Of a stretch of DNA of 64,000 nucleotides, positions 1 through 7,562 are shown one piece after another. Position numbers and translations under genes: made by a program. Every line of letters begins with the position of its first letter. Positions within the stretch are counted from its first letter, which is position 1. The stretch is from Akkermansia sp. (GTDB lineage Bacteria; Verrucomicrobiota; Verrucomicrobiia; Verrucomicrobiales; Akkermansiaceae): the NCBI GenBank assembly GCA_030523775.1, contig JAUNHW010000011.1:1-64000 (forward strand), written 5' to 3'. The notes beneath the pieces are model-generated. The model did not search any database. It was given only the letters and a program-made list of their open reading frames with translations, and was not told the DNA's origin.

Positions 1-1185
1 TCGTCCACCGTCAAGGTGCCGCCCTGCTGGGTGACCGTTGCACCGGCACCCTGTGCATGGATGGCCGCCGTGCTGGCGATGTCGGAGCCGGTCAGCAAGT
101 AGTTGCTGTAGTCGATGTCGCCACCAGCCTTCGCCACACCGTCCGTGCCCAGCACCAGGTTGTGCGTGCCGTGCGTGATGGTGGCACCGCCGTTCACCGT
201 GGTGCCGTTGGCAACCGCCACGGAGTAAATCGCGTCCTTGGCGAATCCGCTTGCGCCACTCTGGCCGTTCACGTCAATGTGTGTGGCATCCGTGGTGTCC
301 AGATGCAGCGCCGAGGCATCGAAGCTGCCGCTCATGGTGAGCGTGCCGCCGTTGGAAACGATGCTCTGGAGGGCATAATTCGTACCGCTCAGCGTGTTGC
401 TGCCGGTCAAAGCCGCATTCAGCGCACCGCTGGCGGCATTGATGGTGGCATTTGTGACAATGCCGTCCAGCGTGCCGCCCGCCAGGCTGATGGTGCCCGC
501 CGTGGTGGTCACCGTCACGGCATCGTCCACCGTCAAGGTGCCGCCCTGCTGGGTGACCGTTGCACCGGCACCCTGTGCATGGATGGCCGCCGTGCTGGCG
601 ATGTCGGAGCCGGTCAGCAAGTAGTTGCTGTAGTCGATGTCGCCGCCTACCTTCGCCACACCGTCCGTGCCGAGCACCAGGTTGTGCGTGCCGTGGGTGA
701 TGGTGACACCACTGTTCACGGTCGTGCCGTTGGCTACCGTCACGGAGTAGATTGCGTCCTTGGCGAATCCGCTGTCACCCAGGTTGCCAGCCACGTCAAC
801 ATGCGTGGCTGCGGTGGTGTCCAGCTGCAGGGCCGAGGCGTCAAACGACCCGCTCATCGTCAGCGTGCCGCCGTTGTTCACCGCGGTTTGGAGAGTGTAT
901 TCCGTGCCGTTCAGCGTGTTGCTGCCGGTCAGCGCCGCATTCAGGGCGCCGCTGGCGGCATTGATGGTGGCATTTGTAATAATGCCGTCCAGCGTGCCGC
1001 CCGCAAGGTCAATCGCACCAGCCGTGGTGGTCACCGTCACGGCATCGTCCACCGTGAGCGTGCCGCCCTGCTGGGTGACCGTTGCTCCGGCGCCCTGTGC
1101 ATGGATGGCCGCCGTGCTGGCGGTGTCGGAGCCGGTCAGCAAGTAGTTGCTGTAGTCGATATCACCGCCGACCTTCGCCACGCCA
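1..1185. repeat. 522-bp in-frame tandem repeat inside the adhesin gene
   Basis: The same sequence register recurs at 1, 523 and 1045, an exact 522-bp period (174 codons), with near-identity between copies. The array continues beyond the left edge. It encodes T/A/G/N-rich beta-strand units containing motifs such as TQQGGTLTVDDAV and DYSNYLLTGSD. Confidence 0.93.
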
Positions 1186-4100
1186 TCGGTACCAAGGTAC
1201 AGCGTTTCTGTGCCGGGAAGGTTGATGTGGGTGATGACGGCATCTTCGCCGCCCACCGTTCCTCCATTCACCACCTGCACGGAGTAGTATGCCGACTTCG
1301 CAAAGCCGCTCGCGCCGCTCTGACCGTTCACATCGATGTGCGTGGCAGCGGTGGTGTCCAGTGTCAGCGCGGAGGCGTTCACCGTGCCGCTCACCGTCAG
1401 GATGCCGCTGTTGGCGAGCATCTGGGAAAGGGCGAGCGTGTAGCCGTCCGCCACCCGGAGGGCAGAGGTGCCCGATGCCGAAATGCCGTTGGCAAAGCCG
1501 TTCGCGGAGATTTCCAGTGTGCCGTCGCTCAGCGTCACCACGCCCGTGCCCAGGGCCGTGGCGTGCATCGCCACCACCTTGCCTCCGTTGATGGCCGTGC
1601 CGCCCGTGTAGGAGTTGGCGGTGCTGATGGTCAGGCTGCCCGTGCCGCTCTTGGTGAGCGTCATGTCGCCCGTCAGCGTGCCGTCGCCGCTCCAGGTGTA
1701 GTCGCTGGAGCTGTCCACCAGCACGCTCTTGGGAGCAAGGGTGCCCGCCAGCGTGACGGTTCCCGCTCCGGTGTCGCCGAAGATGACATCCACGCCGTCC
1801 TTGTAGGCGTAAGCAATCCCATCCTGCGTCCAGTTCTTGGCGGTGGTGTTCCACACCATGCTTTCCGCACCGGTCCATGTGGCGGTGGTGAGTTCCGGCA
1901 GCGGGGCAGTGAGATACAGGGTGCCGTTGCTCCAGCTCAGGTCGGAGATGTCGGCATCCAGGCCCTCAACCGTCACCTTGCTTGCATCCCACGTGGTGGG
2001 CGTGGCACTGCTGGATATTGTCAGCAAAGCATACTTGCTTCCAATCGCCATCGTGCCGTCATCCGCCAGATTGATGGTGAGCGCGCCGCCCTGGTTGAAC
2101 GTGCCGGTCAGCGTCACCGCCGCCGTGGTCAGGTTGGCCTCTCCCAGCGTGAACGTGAGCGCGCTGCCATCCAGCAAATCCAGGGAGGAAGCGGTGATGC
2201 GGTTCACGCCCTGCGCCTCCAGCGTGGTGCCGGCATTGAAGGTCAGTTTGTACCCGCTGTGGCTCAGTGTGCCGCCCTGCAAGCGCACCGTGGCAGCGGA
2301 ATCCACCTCAGCCGTGATGCCGTAACCCATGTAGATGGCACCATCCTCAATCCTCAGCCGCCCGCCATACAGGTGGGTCATGGCATATATCTGCGAGGTA
2401 ATCGAATTCGTCACTTCCTGCTGCGTGTAGGATGCCTTGAGTGCCTTCAGATCCTCTTCCGCGTACTTGCCGCTGAAGATGATTTCTCCTTCGCCAGCAT
2501 GTTCTTCCCCGCTTTCATCCTCAAAGTTATAGTTGAAGGAAACAGTTCTGAGTCTATCCCACTTTGTTAGAATGCCATCGTAAAATACTATTGCTTGATC
2601 CTTCCCTGCCGCAAGCAACAAATCCCCTTCTTCCAAGTATATTCCTCTGAAACCACCATAGGCATGGTTTGCTCGAAACTCTACGTATGTATTGCCTTGG
2701 ATCAAAATGTTGTTTCCAGGTGAAAAAATTGCAGCCTCGTAATAGCTAAAATAGTTTCCCTTGTCCGAATTATTATTGTAGAACAACACACTCTTGTTGC
2801 CCACTATGCGCACACTGCTAGCATATATCGCACCGCCACCGTAGACTTCACAATTGGTTATCGCATAATCACCATGCCAGGAGGAAAAATAATTATCTGA
2901 AAACACCACACTCCCATTATGCTCAATTGAGACTAATCCTCCGTAAATTGCCCCAGCAGTTCTTAATTTGTCTCCTCCTCCTTTTGCAATAGCATAATTT
3001 CCAGAAAATTCAACGCTTTCATTGTCAGCAATCACTGTGTTTCCATATATGGCTCCGCCTGCTGCAGTTGCCGAGGAAGAAGCGTAGTTGCCACTAAAAA
3101 CAACGCTGCCATTGCCCATTAAGTTTACATTGTATCCGTTCCATACATAAATAGCACCACCCAGAGCATACGTGGATGTTGAAAAATTATCACGGAAAAC
3201 AACCACGTCATTGTTTGCCACATTCATGCCAACAACAGCATCAATGGCACCAGCTCCAAGGTTAAACAATGATGATGAGCGGGAACTTGAATTCCCACTG
3301 AATGTTACGGAGCCGTTGTCTCTCATACATAATATTTCCGACAAAGAACGTATCGCTCCACCAGACTCTCGTGTGAAAGAGTCACTAAACGAAACGGTTT
3401 CAGCACCTTCGATCTCCACAACGGCTGAGATAATACGAAGTTTTGATGCATTCAAGTTGCCTCCGTTGATGTTGAAGGTTCCCTGCAGGGTGCCGTCCTT
3501 AATGACAACATCCGCGTTCTCGGCTGTCAAACTGTTGGGAAGGGTGTATCCTCCCAGGTTCAGCTCACCCCCGATGAACCGGATGTCTCCTGTGCCGAAT
3601 GCTGAAGAGTTTCCCGCCACCAACGTGCCCGCATTCAGGATGGTGCCGCCCGTGTAGGTGTTGGCGGTGCTGATGGTCAGGCTGCCCGTGCCGCTCTTGG
3701 TGAGCGTCATATCACCCGTCAGCTTGCCCGAGCCGCTCAAGGTGTATTTCTTGGAGCTGTTCACCAGCACGCTCTTGGGGGCAAGGGTGCTGGAAAGCGT
3801 GACGGTCCCCGCCCTGGTGTTGCCGAAGATGACATCCACGCCGTCCTTGTAGGCGTAGGTGATGCCATCCTGCGTCCAGTTCATGGCGGTGGTGTTCCAC
3901 ACCATGCTTGCGGCACCGGTCCAGGTGGCGGTGGTGAGCTCCGGCAGCGGGGCAGTGAGATACAGGGTGCCGTTGCTCCAGCTGAGATCGGAGATGTCGG
4001 CATCCAGGCCCTCAACCGTCACCTTGCTTGCATCCCACGTGGTGGGCGTGGTTCCGCTGGACATTGTCAGCAAAGCATACTTGCTTCCAATCGCCATCGT

Positions 4101-6374
4101 GCCGTCATCCGCCAGGTTGATGGTGAGCGCGCCGCCCTGTTTGAACGTGCCGGTCAGCGTCACCGCCGCCGTGGTCAGGTTAGTTTCGCCCAGAGTGAAC
4201 GTGAGCGCGCTGCCATCCAGCAAATCCAGAGAGGATGCGCTGATACTGTTCACGCCCTGCGCCTCCAGCGTGGTGCCGGCATTGAAAGTGAGCGCATATC
4301 CCGCATGGTCAAGCGTGCCGCCCTGCAACCGCACCGTGGCAGCGGAATCCACCTCTGCCGTGATGCCGTAGCCCTTGTAGATGGCACCGTCTTCAATCCT
4401 CAGCCGCCCGCCATACAGGTGGGTGAGGCTGTATACTTCGGTAGTCAGGGAATCCGTCAGCTCCTGCTGAGTGTAGCTGCTCTTGAGAGCCTTCAGGTCC
4501 ACTTTGGCATACTTGCCGCTGAACAGGATATCGCCCGCGCCCTTCTGCGTTACGCCATCCTTGTCCTCATAATCGGCATTGAAGGAAATTGTAAGTGTCC
4601 TCGCATCGCTGTACAATGTATCGTAGAACGTGATGCTCTGTCCCTCTCCCGCCGCCAACTTCAAGGTGCTGTTGCCCTCCATGTACACGCTGCGCAGACG
4701 GTATGTCGCGGAGCTGCCGCTGCCAACCTGCTCGTAGTTCCCGCGGAACTCCACGCTGTCGTTGCCAGTCAGGCTAAGAGCTCCCGACGTATAAATCGCA
4801 CCGCCGTAGGCCTTGTTTTCGGTGCTGTTGTTGGCAGAACAATAGTTTCCGCTGAACATCACCGACTCATTTCCCGAGAAGCCGATGGAGGTACTGTAGC
4901 TGTAAATTGCACCGCCGTAGGAGGAGCCATTCGTGGCACCAATAGCGGAACTGTAATTCCCACTGAACACCACTTGTCCATTGCCGGTCAGGCTGAGAGC
5001 ACCCGATGTATAAATCACACCGCCCTGAGCAAGGCTTGTAACATGCCTGTAGGTGCTGGAGGGTGATGGGGTGGTGGCTAAACTGTAATTCCCTCTGAAC
5101 TCCACGCTATCGTTGCCTGACAGGGTGAGCGACGACTTATCGTATATCGCACCGCCGTGAGAGTAGCAGTAGACGGTAGTTTTATCTGAGCCGTCAGTAT
5201 GAGAGGTTCCGTAGGTGTAATTCTCTCTGAACGAGACGCTTCCATTGTCAGAAAGCTTAATGGAAGAGCCATAAATCGCTCCCCCATCTGCAGTGGCAGA
5301 GTAGTTCAAGCCATGGGCGGCATAGGTGTGGTTCCCACTGAACTCTACGCTATCGTTGCCGGTCAGGCTAAGAGTTTTCGGTGTGTAAATCGCGCCGCCC
5401 CGTGAAGGGGCGACCCAATCGGTGCTGGAGTAGTTCTCCTGAAACTGCACGCTGCCGTTATTTAGGAAATCAATGTCGGAACCATAAATCGCGCCCCCAT
5501 CTGTTTCTACAACGGAACTTGAGCTGAGACATCTTGCGGAATTCTGTAAAAAAATCAACACATCATTATTCTCAAACAGAATTGTTCCTCCGTAAATTGC
5601 GCCGCCTATCCCACCATATCCAGTTGCACTGTTCGCTTCAAAATTCACACTTTCATTTCCTGTTATTCGCACAGATGTGGGTTCGCTATATTGATAGACT
5701 CCAACAAGCGCTGCTATTGCCCCTCCTTTGACTGCTTCCAGTGAACTTAGTGAATTCCCATTGAACACAACATCGCCATTATCTATTATTTCAACCTGCC
5801 CCCTGAGCGCGCCTCCCTGCACCGTGGCGCTATTTTTCGCAAATGAGATTTCTTGGTTACCTTGCATGACAATGAGTGAAGCATATACAGCCCCCCCCCA
5901 TTCGCCGTTGAAGCCGCGGTTTAAATCATTGTTATCAAAGAAAACTGTGCCGTTGTCATAAAACAGCACAGTTTCTCCATAGATTGCTCCGCCATATAAG
6001 CCTTCGCGGTTGTCACACTTTTGAAAAGTAATATTTTCCAGTTTTTCCATGGTGAGCACCGTGTTGTTCATGGCACCACCTAAGGAGCTTGTTGCTGATG
6101 CAATAGAGAAGGTTATGCTACTCGGATATTCTGTTGAAGCGCTAGTCCAATATTGGTTAGCGCCCGTCATGCGGTATGCAGTATCCGTTATATCAGCACT
6201 GATGATAAATGCCCTGTAGTTGCTGCCAGAATATTGGCCTAATTGTCCAACTTCTGTAATGGTCACGGGCGTGTATCCTTCCGGCACGTCTGCGTATGCC
6301 TGCGTGGTGAAGAAGGCGGCGGCGCAGCAAGCCAGCACAGCGCGATAGAGCTTGGTGGGTAAATGTAGTTTCAT
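1..6374 (-). CDS. Giant Pmp-like/PATR autotransporter-type adhesin (3' end outside window)
   Basis: An uninterrupted minus-strand frame starts at the ATG at 6374 and is still open at base 1, giving at least 2124 codons. Residues 1-28 form a signal peptide ending in AYA before D. Residues about 100-550 carry some thirteen GGA(I/V/L/M)-type motifs and a dozen FxxN motifs (FSGN, FREN, FRGN), the pairing that defines chlamydial polymorphic outer-membrane protein repeats. A second block lies near residues 990-1230. Two PATR-type beta-strand segments (KSGTGSLTIS ... YTGGT) sit near residues 885-940 and 1568-1621. From about residue 1720 a 174-residue unit repeats in tandem. The likely role is an exported beta-helical adhesin. 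The anchor (beta-barrel or sorting signal) would be past the window edge. The start is preceded by a C9 tract rather than a ribosome-binding site, and a G9 tract spans codons 159-162. Pmp blocks are more AT-rich than the rest. Confidence 0.88.
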   Translation of the reverse strand, partial: MKLHLPTKLYRAVLACCAAAFFTTQAYADVPEGYTPVTITEVGQLGQYSGSNYRAFIISADITDTAYRMTGANQYWTSASTEYPSSITFSIASATSSLGGAMNNTVLTMEKLENITFQKCDNREGLYGGAIYGETVLFYDNGTVFFDNNDLNRGFNGEWGGAVYASLIVMQGNQEISFAKNSATVQGGALRGQVEIIDNGDVVFNGNSLSSLEAVKGGAIAALVGVYQYSEPTSVRITGNESVNFEANSATGYGGIGGAIYGGTILFENNDVLIFLQNSARCLSSSSVVETDGGAIYGSDIDFLNNGSVQFQENYSSTDWVAPSRGGAIYTPKTLSLTGNDSVEFSGNHTYAAHGLNYSATADGGAIYGSSIKLSDNGSVSFRENYTYGTSHTDGSDKTTVYCYSHGGAIYDKSSLTLSGNDSVEFRGNYSLATTPSPSSTYRHVTSLAQGGVIYTSGALSLTGNGQVVFSGNYSSAIGATNGSSYGGAIYSYSTSIGFSGNESVMFSGNYCSANNSTENKAYGGAIYTSGALSLTGNDSVEFRGNYEQVGSGSSATYRLRSVYMEGNSTLKLAAGEGQSITFYDTLYSDARTLTISFNADYEDKDGVTQKGAGDILFSGKYAKVDLKALKSSYTQQELTDSLTTEVYSLTHLYGGRLRIEDGAIYKGYGITAEVDSAATVRLQGGTLDHAGYALTFNAGTTLEAQGVNSISASSLDLLDGSALTFTLGETNLTTAAVTLTGTFKQGGALTINLADDGTMAIGSKYALLTMSSGTTPTTWDASKVTVEGLDADISDLSWSNGTLYLTAPLPELTTATWTGAASMVWNTTAMNWTQDGITYAYKDGVDVIFGNTRAGTVTLSSTLAPKSVLVNSSKKYTLSGSGKLTGDMTLTKSGTGSLTISTANTYTGGTILNAGTLVAGNSSAFGTGDIRFIGGELNLGGYTLPNSLTAENADVVIKDGTLQGTFNINGGNLNASKLRIISAVVEIEGAETVSFSDSFTRESGGAIRSLSEILCMRDNGSVTFSGNSSSRSSSLFNLGAGAIDAVVGMNVANNDVVVFRDNFSTSTYALGGAIYVWNGYNVNLMGNGSVVFSGNYASSSATAAGGAIYGNTVIADNESVEFSGNYAIAKGGGDKLRTAGAIYGGLVSIEHNGSVVFSDNYFSSWHGDYAITNCEVYGGGAIYASSVRIVGNKSVLFYNNNSDKGNYFSYYEAAIFSPGNNILIQGNTYVEFRANHAYGGFRGIYLEEGDLLLAAGKDQAIVFYDGILTKWDRLRTVSFNYNFEDESGEEHAGEGEIIFSGKYAEEDLKALKASYTQQEVTNSITSQIYAMTHLYGGRLRIEDGAIYMGYGITAEVDSAATVRLQGGTLSHSGYKLTFNAGTTLEAQGVNRITASSLDLLDGSALTFTLGEANLTTAAVTLTGTFNQGGALTINLADDGTMAIGSKYALLTISSSATPTTWDASKVTVEGLDADISDLSWSNGTLYLTAPLPELTTATWTGAESMVWNTTAKNWTQDGIAYAYKDGVDVIFGDTGAGTVTLAGTLAPKSVLVDSSSDYTWSGDGTLTGDMTLTKSGTGSLTISTANSYTGGTAINGGKVVAMHATALGTGVVTLSDGTLEISANGFANGISASGTSALRVADGYTLALSQMLANSGILTVSGTVNASALTLDTTAATHIDVNGQSGASGFAKSAYYSVQVVNGGTVGGEDAVITHINLPGTETLYLGTDGVAKVGGDIDYSNYLLTGSDTASTAAIHAQGAGATVTQQGGTLTVDDAVTVTTTAGAIDLAGGTLDGIITNATINAASGALNAALTGSNTLNGTEYTLQTAVNNGGTLTMSGSFDASALQLDTTAATHVDVAGNLGDSGFAKDAIYSVTVANGTTVNSGVTITHGTHNLVLGTDGVAKVGGDIDYSNYLLTGSDIASTAAIHAQGAGATVTQQGGTLTVDDAVTVTTTAGTISLAGGTLDGIVTNATINAASGALNAALTGSNTLSGTNYALQSIVSNGGTLTMSGSFDASALHLDTTDATHIDVNGQSGASGFAKDAIYSVAVANGTTVNGGATITHGTHNLVLGTDGVAKAGGDIDYSNYLLTGSDIASTAAIHAQGAGATVTQQGGTLTVD
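1606..2560. repeat. Copy A of a large internal duplication (offset 2046 bp)
   Basis: This stretch matches 3652-4606 at a constant offset of 2046 bp (682 codons), checked at both ends. Long runs are almost identical, for example 1880-2010 versus 3926-4056. It encodes the PATR segment, a WTGA...MVWNTTA...NWTQDGI linker and the preceding beta-strand region. Confidence 0.9.
3652..4606. repeat. Copy B of the large internal duplication
   Basis: Partner of 1606-2560 at a constant 2046-bp offset. The protein therefore consists of two large modules (Pmp-type block, beta-strand linker, PATR) followed by the 174-residue tandem array. Confidence 0.9.
5891..5899. repeat. Homopolymeric G9 (coding strand) tract inside the adhesin CDS
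   Basis: Nine C on the plus strand read as nine G on the coding strand, in the codons for W-G-G-A of an EWGGAVY motif near residue 160. The frame is open with nine residues. Gain or loss of one would frameshift a protein of more than 2100 residues. This length stands out in the window, where other runs reach about six. Confidence 0.95.
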
Positions 6375-6377
6375 AGT

Positions 6378-6386
6378 GGGGGGGGG
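6378..6386. repeat. Homopolymeric C9 tract between upstream gene and adhesin ATG
   Basis: On the adhesin strand nine C lie three bases before the start codon, where a ribosome-binding site would normally be. It is the only notable sequence in the 15-bp gap after the DUF2971 stop codon. Length variation could change translation initiation. Confidence 0.95.
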
Positions 6387-6389
6387 ATG

Positions 6390-7331
6390 TTAGCGGTTGG
6401 TCTTTTTTGAGGGTGTAATGGATTCGTTGATAAGTTTGATGATAAGAGCTTCAGGGGAGGGCAGCTTTTGGGCTTGGGCTTCTTTCCAGAGTTTTTGCCA
6501 GATGGCGTCTTTGATTTCTAGGTTCAGGTGCCAGACTGGCGGCTCAGAGTCTGACTTCGTTCCCTCCTCCCTGACCGCGAAGAGCTTGCTGTCAGCTTCC
6601 ATCCTGGCGCATGAGACAGGGCGCTTCAAAAACTTCTTGGCCTCGGTTCTCACGTACTCGCACGATAGAGGGCATTTGACACCCAGCAGCACTTTGGAAA
6701 TATACGGTGTGAGCCCTTTCACAAAATGGCGGCTATCATGGTATGACTTGCAGTTGTCCAGCGTGACAAACAGGCGCCATTCCTTCTCGTACGCCCATTC
6801 CTGCCCCTTGGCGGCGTACAACCTGCTGTATCGGGGATGAAGCACACGCTTGCCTTGAAAATCGCAAAGCACTTGGTACTCCGCCGGGTAAGCGCGATAG
6901 GGAGAGTATTTCACCTTCATCATGAGGGGAATGAAAGAAGGCGCGCCAGTTTTTCCAGCGGGGCGAGGCAGCTCCGTGAATTGCTTGACATACGGTCGCT
7001 TCACTTCAATTATCGCCACTTTCGAGGCCTGGCTATCCCCTTCGTTGTCCGATGTGTCATACTTGATTTTTCGCTTGGCCTTGTTGAAAGAGAACTCCAG
7101 GCACACGCCCTGATGCTTGTCGGCGTAGTGGGCCCACATGGTGGTGGAGGTGCACTCCTCGGAAAGACAAATCATGCCGACTCCATCGGTATCATGGGGT
7201 GTTTTACCCATCTTCTCCCTCGGTTTGAACTCAAACGGGTCGTTGCAACCCTCCGGCAGAATGACCTTGATCTCGTCGTTCTCCAAGCAAGAGAGCAAAT
7301 ACTCTGCCTTCATGAAAAGGTAGAGTTTCAT
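6390..7331 (-). CDS. DUF2971-family protein
   Basis: 313 residues from the ATG at 7331. A GTG at 7370 in the same frame would add 13 residues, but the family normally begins close to the LYLF segment. Family-like features include NDPFE near the N-terminus, the segment TTMWAHYADKHQGVCLEF, and EWAYEKEWRLF near residue 185. DUF2971 has no established biochemical role. The gene ends 15 bp before the adhesin start on the same strand, so the two could be co-transcribed. Base composition is less GC-rich than the core genes, in keeping with an accessory region. No Shine-Dalgarno sequence is evident at either start. Confidence 0.8.
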   Translation of the reverse strand: MKLYLFMKAEYLLSCLENDEIKVILPEGCNDPFEFKPREKMGKTPHDTDGVGMICLSEECTSTTMWAHYADKHQGVCLEFSFNKAKRKIKYDTSDNEGDSQASKVAIIEVKRPYVKQFTELPRPAGKTGAPSFIPLMMKVKYSPYRAYPAEYQVLCDFQGKRVLHPRYSRLYAAKGQEWAYEKEWRLFVTLDNCKSYHDSRHFVKGLTPYISKVLLGVKCPLSCEYVRTEAKKFLKRPVSCARMEADSKLFAVREEGTKSDSEPPVWHLNLEIKDAIWQKLWKEAQAQKLPSPEALIIKLINESITPSKKTNR

Positions 7332-7386
7332 AGTGTCATCGCGTTTACTGGCCACCGCTTTCCTTGCCACACTCTAAGTATACCCA

Positions 7387-7550
7387 TTCGCAATGGGTGT
7401 TTGATAGCCTATCATTCATGCGAAATCAAACGCTAACACGCCGCCTTCGACCGCTGCTTCCGCATGGGGTGCCCGCACGCGGGCATGCATAATCCCTTGT
7501 ATGAAAACTCTCGCTTTTGCCCGATTATAGGCTTGACTACCCATTGCGAA
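7387..7550. promoter_or_regulatory. Inverted-repeat-flanked region between DUF2971 gene and recombinase
   Basis: TTCGCAATGGGT at 7387-7398 is perfectly inverted at 7539-7550. Inside each arm a second match follows: AGCCTATCAT (7406-7415) versus AGCCTATAAT (reverse strand, 7533-7524), after spacers of 7 and 5 nt. The right arm supplies a TATAAT on the minus strand pointing at the DUF2971 and adhesin genes. The left arm supplies TATCAT on the plus strand. The 164-bp segment could hold regulator or recombinase arm sites, or be invertible. A further local palindrome is ACCCATT-CGC-AATGGGT at 7382-7398. Confidence 0.6.
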
Positions 7551-7562
7551 AGGGAGAGAGCA

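Noticed and set aside
1..1185. Possible CRISPR or satellite array
   Set aside because: The 522-bp units are in-frame coding repeats of the adhesin.
57..2570. Long open frame on the plus strand across the adhesin region
   Set aside because: It is the antisense of the repetitive adhesin gene. Its product is Arg/His/Gly-rich with no domain, and the minus frame has a signal peptide and clear repeat families.
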